Source: Ruania alba
GTDB taxonomy: Bacteria > Actinomycetota > Actinomycetes > Actinomycetales > Beutenbergiaceae
Length of the DNA: 64,000 nucleotides
Assembly: GCF_900105765.1 (NCBI RefSeq)
Contig: NZ_FNTX01000001.1
Coordinates: forward strand, 1,894,387 to 1,958,386
Direction: 5' to 3'
Shown here: positions 43,601 through 52,036 of the stretch, piece after piece
Layout: the number at the start of each line of letters is the position of its first letter
How positions within the stretch are numbered: the first letter of the stretch is position 1
Position numbers and translations under genes: made by a program
The notes under the pieces: generated by a model
What the model saw: the letters and a program-made list of their open reading frames with translations, nothing else
The model's database searches: none
Told to the model about the DNA's origin: nothing

Positions 43601-45511
43601 GATCATCGACTCGAACCGTTCATCGTGAGCGCGCAGGGCCTGCAGCACCTCCCAGACGACCCGGTAGCGGTCGTTGTCGGCCAGCGCTTCCTCCGGGCTG
43701 ACCCCTGCCGGGATCCCGATCGGCAGGATGATGTAGCCGTACCGCTTGCCCGGGGCGCGGCGCATCACCCGCCCCACCGACTGCACCACGTCCACCTCGG
43801 ACTTGCGCGGGTTGAGGAACATCACCGCATCCAGCGCCGGCACGTCCACCCCCTCCGACAGGCACCGGGCATTGGACAGCACCCGGGCCTCGTCCTCACC
43901 GGCCGGCTCCTTCAGCCAATCCAGCGCGGCCGTGCGCTGCATGATGTTCATCGAACCGTCCACGTGCCGGACCCCGGCCGACAGCGGATCCCGGTCACCG
44001 TCATCGCCCACTCCGGACAGGCGCGCGTAGTCCGAGGTCACCGACGCGAACAGTTCACTGAACGCCCGGGAAGACTTGATGTCGCGGGCGAACGCGACCG
44101 CCCGGCGCATCGGCTCCGGATCCGAGGCGAAGTCGCCGTCGGTGTTGCCACGCTTGTCCAGCCCGTTCCAGCACCCCACGATCCGCGCCGCATCATCCAG
44201 GTTCAACTCACCGTGCGCGGAGAAATCCCCCTGGAACGTGCGCGAGACCGCACCCTCATCGACCGCGAGGACAAGCACCCGGTAATCGGTCAACAGATTC
44301 AGCTCCACCGCCTCCCCGAACCCAAGCCGATGGAACTCCGGCCCGAACAGATCCTCGTCATCCATCGAGGCCAGCACCACCTGCTCCTGACCGGCCTTCG
44401 TCTTGGACGCATCACCGTAGATGCGGGGAGTGGCGGTCATGTACAGGCGCTTGGCCGCGCGGATGTAGTCGGCGTTGTGCACCCGGACGAACGCCGACTC
44501 CTCCTGCCCTGCCAGCGTCGCGCCCGTGGTGCGATGCGCCTCGTCGCAGATCACCAGATCGAACTCCCCCAACCCCTGCTGCTGGGCCTGATGGACCACA
44601 TCGATCGACTGATACGTCGCCAACACAACCGTCAGCCGGCCCGACTCCCGATCCGGATCACTCGCAGCCGCTGCCAGCTTCACGGGGTCCGTGGTGGCTG
44701 GGATCGGAAGGTCCACCACCGATACGTCCTCACCCGCCCGTGCGCCGCCTCGGCCGACCTTGCCATCCGAGCACACCGCGAACGTGCGCAACGACTCCGC
44801 CGCCTCCATCGACCACTCCGTCAACGTCTGCGACAACAACGCGATCGAGGGCACCAAGAACAACACCCGCCCACCCAGGGGCACCTGGTCCTCGGCAATC
44901 TTCAAAGCGGTGAACGTCTTGCCCGTCCCGCAAGCCATCACCAGCTTGCCCCGGCCACTGGCCGTGAAACCGTCCCGCACCTCCTCCAGCGCCTTGCGCT
45001 GGTGCGGGCGCAGCTGCTTGCGCTCCTTCTGCTCCAACAACTCCGGGGTCTCGAAGGAGAACTGCTCCCAGTCGATCGAGGACTCGATGAAGTCGCTCAA
45101 CCCCATCCGCGAGACCGGCTTGGTCTGCTCGTGGATTGCCGCCTCCGCGTTCGGCCCCCACTCCAGCGCCGTCGAGACCACGATCCGCCGCGCGAACGGG
45201 TCCTTACCCGACTCCGAGAGGAACGAGTCGATGTGCGCCTTCGTCAACCTGGTCTGCGGGTCGTAAAATTTGCACTGGATCGCCACCAGCTCATCGCTCT
45301 CGCGCTCACGCGCCACCAGATCGATCCCCGCGTCCCGGCGTCCACCGTTGCCCGGCCACTCAGTCCACAGCCACACGTCCGCGAACCGGTCCGCCCACGA
45401 GACGTCCGCACGAAGGAACGCCTGCGTCAGCCGCTCGAACCTCGCGCCCTTGTCGGCCTCGGACGTCGAGGCGTAGTACAACTTGTCGAGGAGATCAGCA
45501 ACGGTCTTCAC
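40655..45511 (-). CDS. type ISP restriction-modification enzyme (single polypeptide)
   Basis: A 1618-residue protein with four parts in order. An Mrr-like nuclease (about 1-110) has D near 62 in DAGID and IQCK near 79. A superfamily 2 helicase/translocase (about 180-620) has CGTGKT near 194, DEAH near 322, TATPRIYG and QSVGRVMRR. An N6-adenine methyltransferase (about 840-1180) has DPFTGTGTF near 887 and NPPY near 1009. The C-terminal target-recognition region extends to the end. This is the LlaGI/LlaBIII architecture, which cuts DNA after translocation. The GTG at 45511 has AGGAT upstream and begins the conserved VKTVADLLDKL; an ATG at 45550 is possible. The gene is GC-rich, unlike its neighbours on both sides. 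Confidence 0.92.
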   Translation of the reverse strand: MKTVADLLDKLYYASTSEADKGARFERLTQAFLRADVSWADRFADVWLWTEWPGNGGRRDAGIDLVARERESDELVAIQCKFYDPQTRLTKAHIDSFLSESGKDPFARRIVVSTALEWGPNAEAAIHEQTKPVSRMGLSDFIESSIDWEQFSFETPELLEQKERKQLRPHQRKALEEVRDGFTASGRGKLVMACGTGKTFTALKIAEDQVPLGGRVLFLVPSIALLSQTLTEWSMEAAESLRTFAVCSDGKVGRGGARAGEDVSVVDLPIPATTDPVKLAAAASDPDRESGRLTVVLATYQSIDVVHQAQQQGLGEFDLVICDEAHRTTGATLAGQEESAFVRVHNADYIRAAKRLYMTATPRIYGDASKTKAGQEQVVLASMDDEDLFGPEFHRLGFGEAVELNLLTDYRVLVLAVDEGAVSRTFQGDFSAHGELNLDDAARIVGCWNGLDKRGNTDGDFASDPEPMRRAVAFARDIKSSRAFSELFASVTSDYARLSGVGDDGDRDPLSAGVRHVDGSMNIMQRTAALDWLKEPAGEDEARVLSNARCLSEGVDVPALDAVMFLNPRKSEVDVVQSVGRVMRRAPGKRYGYIILPIGIPAGVSPEEALADNDRYRVVWEVLQALRAHDERFESMINKIDLNTGRDDRIQIIGVGGDDEDLEGDSASPDRGAQGVFDLASLGEYQDALYAKIVRKVGSRRYWEDWAKDVADIAERHRTRLLDIIATGHAAEEFAEFHTALRHNLNEGISREDAVQMLSQHLITKPVFDALFTDYDFAANNPVSRVMQTMLETLEGAQLESETESLEGFYESVRARAAGIDNAQGKQRIIADLYERFFSLAFPKAADALGIVYTPVEVVDFILRSVDHLSRAHFGKGLTDEGVHVLDPFTGTGTFLTRLIGSGLISPHDLARKYVGELHANEIMLLAYYIAAINIETTYHQARRDHAGNENEPTAETAPVVPGEPFGGIVLTDTFQMTEDDELDDQAVFTTNNDRVSAQRRLDIRVIVGNPPYSKGQTSGNDNNANLKYPSLDRAIEETFAARSRATNKNSLYDSYVRAIRWALTRIGDAGVIGFVTNGGFIDANTADGLRQTLAEECTDIYVYNLRGNQRTSGEQSRKEGGKIFGSGSRNTVAVTFLVKDPTNTAGKATIRYRDVGDYLTREQKLDTVAKSTIEQLDWQDITPNDAGDWINQRTDAFDTYQPLGDRTGTPIFATYSRGLSSGRDAWVYNASTEKLTANVSRMVDFYNTEVDRFEQFVDEHRIADPKKHVGDFINNDPTRFSWNRADRTQLARGRRYEVRPERQYVGLYRPFTKQAAWFDAELNDMVYRMPSMFPTPNHPNYGFVVVAPGSDKQFSTLAVGTVPDLSFWGSGPSQFFARYTYERVDDGTLELDADVIDGYRRIDNITDVTLATYRRWYGNDVTKDEIFAFVYGLLHSTDYRERFAADLKRSLPHIPRIAADDFAPFADAGQRLLDLHINYASAEPYPLTVTGEPACLAGETTEEAFDAYRVRKLTYAGSVRNKDRSVIVYSPTITVTGIPEDAHQYVLGTRTALDWILDRYQIRTDKSSGIVNDPNDWAREVGNPRYILDLIAQVTAVSVETVHLVGSLPPLRLVNQS

Positions 45512-45834
45512 AGGGCCATCCTGCCGTATAGGTCGCGGTACAGTGGTCATCTTTCGAACTTGTGCACCGCTGGCCACGATCCGACCCGAGATGGCCCCGA
45601 CTCAATGGGTCTCGCGACTGAACGCGACGCACGCCGACTCGCCACTTCCTTACTTCTTGGCGCGGGCGAGGCGTCGAACGGCGCCGTGCAGCACCCGTAT
45701 CCGAAGCAGGCCATGCACGTCGCTTGCGATCCTCGCTACTCAAAGGGCATTGAGATGATCACCCAAAGAACCGCCCAGCCATCTGCCATACTAAACCCAA
45801 GTCCAGCCGATCCTGCCACTGTTCCGGAGCATAG
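45512..45834. other. divergent intergenic region, no gene seen
   Basis: This 323-base stretch separates the divergent restriction enzyme and membrane-protein genes and must hold both promoters. I see no convincing -35/-10 pair, no RNA gene and no repeat in it. Confidence 0.5.
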
Positions 45835-47157
45835 ATGCCTGAAAATGATGACCTGTGGGAGCGTCTCAACTACCGCCCTGCGGCAGTCCCGCATTCCTCC
45901 GGATCCGACGAAGCGACCCAGGAGCAGGATGCCGCGGCAAAAAAGCGGCGCCGGCGTCGACAGTTTCGACTCCTGAAAATTGTGTCGGTCCTGGTATGGC
46001 TATATTCACTAGCGCGCATTTTTGTGGGAGATATTGATACATGGATCGCTGAGCGAACCGCCCCAGGCTACGCATGGATCCTGGATTATCGGTTCTTTAT
46101 CGCACTTGGGGTGACTAGCTTAGCCCTAATGATGTTTCGCAGGAAACATTTCTGGATCCCGCTCTACGTGACACTTTTCCCATTGATAGTTATATTTTGG
46201 ATCATACCTTCCGCGATCTATAAACGGCGCAGCATGTCGCTAGCCATTGGTGCAGTACACGCCATCACGGCGCTCGGTCGCACATTCAGGGCAAACTTCA
46301 CCCTGTTCACGGTATGCGCATTTTCAACTCTCGCAGTGACGTTGCCTGCGCCTCCATGGGTTGGATGGTCAGCGATCATTGCAGTCTTTACTGTTTGGAT
46401 GATCACACTTTACCGAGTGGTTTGCTATGCGTTCTCGCCCGGCAGCTTTGTTCAAACCCAGCGTTCGCTCATACAGAGAGTGCTGGATAGCGGCGTCGTT
46501 TGGCGCGTGGTGCAGTTCCCTAGCGAGGCTCGCGAGAACCGCGGCGAGGTTTTCACCGTTAGCGAGAGTCAGAGGATCGTTCAAGCTGCCGGATTCGGGT
46601 TCATTTCCTATCGAGTAGCGCACTACTGGGCAACGAAGCTGGATCGATACAGAAAAAGCGCCGCTTCCATCGCTTTCAGCGCTATCGCGATGGTCGGAGC
46701 AGCATTTCTTGGCGTCTACTTGTTCACCCTAATCAACCTTGCCGTGTGGTCGATCGACACCCAACAGTTTCAAGTCACCGGAGATCCAAACTTTCTTACG
46801 TTTGTGCGGTATTCGATCGCATCCATGTACGGGAGCGAGATTGCAGCCATCACCCCGAACGGCTCGATAGCAGCGGCCGCCAACATACTCGCCTGGGCCT
46901 CCGCAGGGCTAATCCTTGCGATGGTGATCGTATCGGTGGTCTTCGGGTATCGAAGCACTCGGGTCGACGAAGGAGCGTCGACCGAGATCGCAAAGCTACG
47001 CGACTCAACTAGGCACTTCGGCGGGCGACTTTCGGTGGAGTACCAGGTATCAATGGACGAGTTGGCAGATCGACTCAGATCTCTTGGATTCGATCTTCTC
47101 GGACTACTTGCTTACCTCTCTTCAATGGACGAAGACTGGTCAGAAAACGAGCCGTGA
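45835..47157 (+). CDS. multi-pass membrane protein with channel-like C-terminal half
   Basis: This 440-residue protein of unknown family has a charged N terminus (basic run KKRRRRRQ at 36-43) and hydrophobic segments near 45-65, 82-100, 105-128, 153-172 and 177-199. A cytoplasmic stretch follows (200-275), then a segment near 277-303, a short re-entrant-like stretch near 322-342 (YSIASMYGSEIAAITP) and a last segment at 345-371. The final part looks like a two-helix ion channel with pore loop, but the TVGYG filter is absent. GGAG precedes the ATG. Codon use is AT-rich like the ParA-SIR2 pair. It may be a membrane effector; that is inference. Confidence 0.75.
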   Translation: MPENDDLWERLNYRPAAVPHSSGSDEATQEQDAAAKKRRRRRQFRLLKIVSVLVWLYSLARIFVGDIDTWIAERTAPGYAWILDYRFFIALGVTSLALMMFRRKHFWIPLYVTLFPLIVIFWIIPSAIYKRRSMSLAIGAVHAITALGRTFRANFTLFTVCAFSTLAVTLPAPPWVGWSAIIAVFTVWMITLYRVVCYAFSPGSFVQTQRSLIQRVLDSGVVWRVVQFPSEARENRGEVFTVSESQRIVQAAGFGFISYRVAHYWATKLDRYRKSAASIAFSAIAMVGAAFLGVYLFTLINLAVWSIDTQQFQVTGDPNFLTFVRYSIASMYGSEIAAITPNGSIAAAANILAWASAGLILAMVIVSVVFGYRSTRVDEGASTEIAKLRDSTRHFGGRLSVEYQVSMDELADRLRSLGFDLLGLLAYLSSMDEDWSENEP

Positions 47158-47340
47158 TCTGCCCCGCCTGTTACACCGGACGCTTCGGCAGTATATCGAA
47201 ACTCTACATATCGGCCAGATCCCCTCGATGCCATCCCCGATGCTCTCCTAATTCTCGTGCCCAAAGGGACTCTACGGCAATGAAACCGTTGGACACTCTC
47301 CGCGATCTATGGCGCTCGACCTTCGTCGTGATCTGATGCC

Positions 47341-47598
47341 AAGACGCGGCATCGCTACGTCCAGGAACGTCCCGTCATCAAGCACAACAGTTCCTGCGCC
47401 GTCGGCTTCGGCAGAGCCGACGCGGTCGATGATCTCTTGGGCGCGCGCGCTTTCAGCCTCTGTTGGCCGAAAGGAATCCCAGATCACCGGCAACTGAGCC
47501 GGGTGGATGGCTGACCGCCCCAAAGATCCGAGCGCTTTGCCTGCTGCACAGCTGCGCGCCAGGCCTTCCACGTCCTTCACGTCGGCCCAGACGCTCAT
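47341..47598 (-). pseudogene. 3' remnant of a HpcH/HpaI (CitE-like) lyase gene
   Basis: The frame from an ATG at 47598 reads MSVWADVKD ... GRSAIHPAQLP ... DGAGTVVLDDGTFLD. By eye it matches residues of the C-terminal third of the intact CitE-like protein at 57999-58826 at most positions. Similarity stops near 47341 and the frame runs out at 47272 in unrelated sequence. About 190 N-terminal residues, including the barrel with the DLEDAV motif, are missing. It lies between the AT-rich islet and the Gfo/Idh gene, so it may mark a rearrangement end point. Confidence 0.85.
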
Positions 47599-47611
47599 GG
47601 TGCCACGGGTA

Positions 47612-48775
47612 TCAGCGGCCGGACCTGCCCCGGTACTGAGGAACCACCACCCGCTCGCCGTCGTTCATGGCAGATTCATGGGCGCAGATCCCAGGGGCAG
47701 TCCACTCGGCCGCTGTCACCGGCCCGACGGTCGGCACACACCCCTCCACGACAGCGGAGATGAACTCGTGGACGAGATGCGGGTGGGAGCCGCCGTGTTC
47801 GGCTGACTTCCACACCGGAGCGTCCCCGTTCGCGGGCAGGACCTCATAGGTGTCCACAAAGCGGCGCAACGGCTCGGGGAGCAACTCGGTGCCATCATCG
47901 ACGGCTAGCTCCACAGTGGTGGAGCGTCGCCCTCGGAGCCCGGTATCCGCTTGGTTGGGGTCCAGGTCCTGGAGTTCGTACACCAGGGGTGTCGTCTTCT
48001 CCACGGGCGGCCACTCCACCGACGCCTTGCTGCCATAGACGCTGAAGCCCTCGATGTACGGGCGTGCGACCTTGAAGAACGACATGGTCACCTCCGGAAC
48101 AAGGTCGTGGCCATCGAGCCGGAACAGTCCGACCTCCGTCGGGTACGGGTTCTGTGACGTCCCCGTCTGGTCCTCATCCAGTCGGCCACTCCCGTACGCC
48201 ACGACATCCTTAACACTGGTGCCCGTGAGCCGCAGCGCCGGCGAGAGTGCATGGGTGATGTACTGCATCGGCGGGAAGCCCAGCCAGTAGGGCGGGTATC
48301 CGTCGAGGTTCTGGATGTGCACGCCCTTGTACAAGGTCAGGTCCCCGAGGCTGCCGTCCTGCAGCAGGTTCTGCACGGCGCGAAACTCCCGCGCGAACGT
48401 CGAGGTCTCCATCATCATGTACTGCTTGCCACTCGCGGCCTGAGCCTCGATGATCTCGTCGATATCGGCCAGGTCGGTCGCCATCGGCACCGCACACGCG
48501 ACGTGTTTGCCGGCACGCAGCGCGGCCAGCGTGTAGTTGGCGTGAAACGACACCGGCGCCAGGATGTGGACGGCGTCCCAGGTCGAGTCGGCCAGCATGT
48601 CCTCGTAGCTGGTGTAGCGACTCTCGACGCCGTACATCTCCCCCACGCGGGCAAGCCGCTCCGTGGACACGTCCACCAGGGCGATCCGCCCGACCGAGGG
48701 ATGGGCCTGATAGATCGGCACGAAGGCCTCTCCGAAACCGAGGCCGACCACAGCAATATTGATGGCAGCGCTCAT
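47612..48775 (-). CDS. Gfo/Idh/MocA-family oxidoreductase
   Basis: This 387-residue Rossmann oxidoreductase has GLGFGEAF at 11-18 and the GGSHPH motif near residue 340. The usual CEKP is replaced by CAVPMA (94-99), as in the paralogue at 682-1773, with which it also shares FVPIYQAHP and RYTSYE. It overlaps the EthD-like gene by four bases (ATGA). It is the last gene of the importer operon that starts at 54223. Substrate unknown. Confidence 0.9.
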   Translation of the reverse strand: MSAAINIAVVGLGFGEAFVPIYQAHPSVGRIALVDVSTERLARVGEMYGVESRYTSYEDMLADSTWDAVHILAPVSFHANYTLAALRAGKHVACAVPMATDLADIDEIIEAQAASGKQYMMMETSTFAREFRAVQNLLQDGSLGDLTLYKGVHIQNLDGYPPYWLGFPPMQYITHALSPALRLTGTSVKDVVAYGSGRLDEDQTGTSQNPYPTEVGLFRLDGHDLVPEVTMSFFKVARPYIEGFSVYGSKASVEWPPVEKTTPLVYELQDLDPNQADTGLRGRRSTTVELAVDDGTELLPEPLRRFVDTYEVLPANGDAPVWKSAEHGGSHPHLVHEFISAVVEGCVPTVGPVTAAEWTAPGICAHESAMNDGERVVVPQYRGRSGR

Positions 48776-49086
48776 GACAGGTCGATCTCCCTTTCCTCAC
48801 CGAAGACGAACGTGGCACCGCCGGTGGCGAAGTTCGCCACGTCCGCCGCGGCGGCCTGCCCCTCAGGTGAGGCCAGTACCTCGTCGAGCTTTTCCTTCGT
48901 CTCGGCGTACAGATCGGCGATGAGGTAGACGCCTGCCATCTCACCGTCCTGGCGGTCTGGCTTGGTCAAGGTCCAGCGCACCAGCCCAGGCATTCGCTGC
49001 GCGAGCGGGATGTGAACCTTCTCGTAGTAGGAGTCGAACTCCTCGGGATTCTCAGGATGCCCGTACAGAACACTGACGCGGTACAT
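48772..49086 (-). CDS. EthD-domain protein
   Basis: A 104-residue protein beginning MYRVSVLYGHPENPEEFDSYY with HIPLAQRMPGL, the ferredoxin-like dimeric alpha-beta-barrel of the EthD family. Members act as small monooxygenases, decarboxylases or accessory proteins in degradation pathways. ATG 49086 has GAGGAG upstream. It lies 31 bases downstream of the PEP-hydrolase-like gene and overlaps the Gfo/Idh gene. Confidence 0.87.
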   Translation of the reverse strand: MYRVSVLYGHPENPEEFDSYYEKVHIPLAQRMPGLVRWTLTKPDRQDGEMAGVYLIADLYAETKEKLDEVLASPEGQAAAADVANFATGGATFVFGEEREIDLS

Positions 49087-49117
49087 GGATGGCTCTCCTC
49101 TTTGACGATCGGCGGGC

Positions 49118-49951
49118 TTAGGACGGGAGGGTGATGTCGGAGTAGGACCGCATGTGGTCGACCATCGCGACCTCCGTCGGCAGGCGCTCCATGCTTGAGG
49201 CACCGAGGAATCCGTGCACACCGCGCGTTCGAGAGATGACATGCCGCGCTTCCTCCGGACCAGCGATGGGGCCGCCGTGGCACAGCACGATCGCTTCCGA
49301 GCGAATGCTGGAGATCACCCGCTGGAGTTCGGCCACCTGGTCGGTGGCATCATCGAGGGTCATCGCCGTCTGCGCACCGATCATGCCGGAGGTGGTCAGG
49401 CCCATGTGCGGCACCAGGATGTCAGCCCCGGCCTCGGTCATGGCCGTTGCTTCCTCCTCGTCGGAGACGTACGCCATGGTCAACAGGTCGCGCTCACGTG
49501 CCGCGCGGATGAGGTCGACTTCCTTGTCGAAACCCAGGCCTGTCTCTTCCAGGTTCGCGCGGATGATCCCGTCGAAGAGGCACACCGTCGGATAGTTCTG
49601 AACACCACTGAAGCCCGCATTGACGACGTCGTCCAGGAACCGGGGAATGATCCGGAACGGGTCCGTCCCGCACACGCCCGCAAAGACCGGCATTCGGTTC
49701 ACGACAGGCAGGACTTCCTTGGCCATATCCATCACGATCGCATTGGCGTCGCCATAGGGCATGAGTCCCGCCATGGAGCTCCGCCCGGCCATCCGGTAGC
49801 GGCCGGAGTTGTAGATGACGATCAGGTCGAGCCCTGCAGCCTCGGCACACTTGGCCGAGAGCCCGGTGCCAGCACCGCCGCCGATGACTGGCTGTCCGGC
49901 GCGAATCTTGTCGTGGAGGCGCGAGAGGATCTCGGTACGGGTTTCAGACAT
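49118..49951 (-). CDS. PEP hydrolase-like TIM-barrel protein
   Basis: This 277-residue protein matches the PEP-hydrolase-like TIM-barrel family (PF09370): GGGAGTGLSAKCAEAAG at the N terminus, DLIVIYNSGRYRMAG, and LCHGGPIAGPEEA near 230. The family belongs to the phosphoenolpyruvate mutase/aldolase-like barrels and its physiological reaction is unclear. It overlaps the Tm-1-like gene by eight bases. The two families are often fused or adjacent, so they probably act together on the same intermediate. Confidence 0.88.
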   Translation of the reverse strand: MSETRTEILSRLHDKIRAGQPVIGGGAGTGLSAKCAEAAGLDLIVIYNSGRYRMAGRSSMAGLMPYGDANAIVMDMAKEVLPVVNRMPVFAGVCGTDPFRIIPRFLDDVVNAGFSGVQNYPTVCLFDGIIRANLEETGLGFDKEVDLIRAARERDLLTMAYVSDEEEATAMTEAGADILVPHMGLTTSGMIGAQTAMTLDDATDQVAELQRVISSIRSEAIVLCHGGPIAGPEEARHVISRTRGVHGFLGASSMERLPTEVAMVDHMRSYSDITLPS

Positions 49952-51218
49952 GGTGTCCCTTCTTCAGGTGGTCCACGACGAGGGTGGAGATGGTGTCGGC
50001 AACGATCGGGTCGTTGATGTCGGTATCATGCGTGGTGACGTGAACGTCCGGGTTGAGGTCCGCGCGCAGACTCTCGATCAGGGCGGCGTCGGCCGCGGGG
50101 TGATGGAACGGAGCGCCCGCCACCGAGATCATCGAGACCCCCCGGGTAGGAATCACGACGGCGCAGGGTCCCTCGGCGTCGTTCAGTCGCCGTGCCAGCA
50201 ACGCACCCAGCTGTGCGCACTCCTCCTCGTTGGTGCGCATCAGTGTCACGTCAGGGTTGTGTTCGTAGAACAGCCGCCCTTCCAGGTGCGCGGGCACGCT
50301 CGCGCGGGCCCCGAAGTTGACCATGTCCAGCGCGCCCAGGCTCACCACCTGCGGCACACCTGCCGCACCGGCCGCCGTCAGACGATCCGGACCCGCGGAG
50401 CACACGCCACCGAAGAGTTCGTCAGCCAACTCGGTGGTGGTCATGTCGGCAACTGCTTGGACCTGCCCCCGGCGCACGAGCGCCTCGAGCGCACGCCCAC
50501 CAGCACCGTTGGCATGGAAGCTCAAGGGATCTGCGTGAGCCTGCAGGTGCTGTGCCAGCTGCGAAGCACACGCTGTGGTGACTCCGAACATCGAGATCGC
50601 CACGACCGGCGCTTCATCAGCCGATCGGGCATCGCTCGCCCCACCGAACCACTCCGACGCCATGCCCACCACCGCACCGACCGCATTGCGCAGAACGGGT
50701 CGGGTGATGCGATTCAGCCCGTTGATGTCGACGATGGAATTCATCATCGTCAGGTCAGTCGAGCCGACGTACGGGCGCGTATCGCCAGAGGCCATCGTGG
50801 AGACCAACACCTTGGGCAGTCCCACGGGGAGCGCTTCGCTCACCCGGGCCATGATGTACGCGGCATTGGATCCACCGACGGCCAACACTCCCCCGACCGC
50901 CCCCTTGCCCACCAGGTCAGCCACCACTTCGGCTGCGCCGCCGGCCATGACGCGCATTCCAGCGCCCCGCTCGCCCGCCTGTTGCAGGTGCTCGATCGAG
51001 GCGCCTTGACTCTCCGCGACCGCCTCGCGAGAGACGTCCGCAGCGAGCGTCGGATCACCGAGTACTCCGACGTCGATCAGCACGGCGATGTGACCGAGCT
51101 CCTCGATCTCGTCCTTGAGGAATGCGTACTCCTCGCCTTTGGTGTCGAGGGCGCCGATCAATGCGATGCGCATCGTGGCGGACTCCCCCGTCTCGACTGG
51201 CTCATTCTCGGGACTCAT
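49944..51218 (-). CDS. Tm-1-like ATP-binding protein (UPF0261)
   Basis: This 424-residue protein carries the UPF0261/Tm-1-like domain, starting MRIALIGALDTKGEEYAFLKD and including a glycine-rich VGGSNAAYI segment. The family is named after the tomato Tm-1 virus-resistance protein; bacterial members have no settled function and occur with PEP-hydrolase-like barrels. ATG 51218 overlaps the permease stop as ATGA with GGAG seven bases upstream. An internal ATG at 51173 right before the conserved start is an alternative. Confidence 0.87.
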   Translation of the reverse strand: MSPENEPVETGESATMRIALIGALDTKGEEYAFLKDEIEELGHIAVLIDVGVLGDPTLAADVSREAVAESQGASIEHLQQAGERGAGMRVMAGGAAEVVADLVGKGAVGGVLAVGGSNAAYIMARVSEALPVGLPKVLVSTMASGDTRPYVGSTDLTMMNSIVDINGLNRITRPVLRNAVGAVVGMASEWFGGASDARSADEAPVVAISMFGVTTACASQLAQHLQAHADPLSFHANGAGGRALEALVRRGQVQAVADMTTTELADELFGGVCSAGPDRLTAAGAAGVPQVVSLGALDMVNFGARASVPAHLEGRLFYEHNPDVTLMRTNEEECAQLGALLARRLNDAEGPCAVVIPTRGVSMISVAGAPFHHPAADAALIESLRADLNPDVHVTTHDTDINDPIVADTISTLVVDHLKKGHHV

Positions 51219-52036
51219 TTGACCGCTCCTACGGATAGACCTTCGACCAGGTATCGCTTGGCGATGAGAAAGACCACCAGCAACGGCAGGGACGTCAACA
51301 GGGCCAGGCCCATCATCTGGTTCCAGTTGATGCCGTACATCGACACCTGTTGAGCAAGCAGACCGCTGACTGGCATGGAACTCGGGTCGAGCAACGTGGT
51401 CGCGTAGATGAACTCCCCCCACGTGATGATGAACAGCAACGACGCGACAGTCGCGATCCCGTTCGGAAGGAGCGGGATGACGATGGACCGGAACGAGCGG
51501 AACTGACTGGCGCCGTCGATCTGCGCCGCCTCGTACAGCTCCGTGGGGATGGCGAGTACGAAAGGGCGCAGCAGCAGGATCGCGAACGGCAGGAACAGCG
51601 CCGTATCGGCGAGCACGAGGCCGGCGATCTCATTGACCAGGCCCCAGTTGGCGAGGATGCCGTAGATGGGGATCACCGCCATCGGCTGCGGCACCATCTG
51701 CAAGACCAGGAACGCACCGAGCGCGATCGCCCCGACCGTGACCCAGGTTGCCGAGACTCTCCGAGCCAGCGCATACGCAGCCGGGACAGCAAGCGCCAGC
51801 ACGACCACGGTCACAATGCTGGAGACGATCAGCGAGATGACGATCGAATCAGCCGCCGCCGACAGGATGCCCTGGAGCGCATCCAAGGTGGGCGTGAAGA
51901 TGACGCTGTTGGGCGCCTGCAGCACCTGGCTGTTGCTCTTGAACGTCGTCAGGATGATCCACAGCAGCGGGACGATGTACAAGACACCCAGGACCAGCGT
52001 GAATCCCACGGGCAGGACGCTTCGCATGGATCGCAT
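51215..52036 (-). CDS. ABC transporter permease, MalG type
   Basis: A 273-residue permease with about six membrane segments, the EAA loop YEAAQIDGASQF and C-terminal GLSVGAVK. Its ATG overlaps the upstream stop as TGATG. It is coupled downstream to the Tm-1-like gene, tying import to the catabolic proteins. No ATPase is encoded here. Confidence 0.92.
   Translation of the reverse strand: MRSMRSVLPVGFTLVLGVLYIVPLLWIILTTFKSNSQVLQAPNSVIFTPTLDALQGILSAAADSIVISLIVSSIVTVVVLALAVPAAYALARRVSATWVTVGAIALGAFLVLQMVPQPMAVIPIYGILANWGLVNEIAGLVLADTALFLPFAILLLRPFVLAIPTELYEAAQIDGASQFRSFRSIVIPLLPNGIATVASLLFIITWGEFIYATTLLDPSSMPVSGLLAQQVSMYGINWNQMMGLALLTSLPLLVVFLIAKRYLVEGLSVGAVK

Noticed and set aside
41906-45976. 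Very long open frame antisense to the restriction enzyme gene
   Set aside because: It is a mirror of a GC-rich coding frame; the opposite strand has all motifs of a type ISP enzyme, and the antisense protein is low in complexity and has no recognisable domain.
49944-51218. Tm-1-like protein as an antiviral factor
   Set aside because: The name comes from a plant virus-resistance gene; here the gene is translationally coupled to sugar-importer and catabolic genes, so a metabolic role is more likely.
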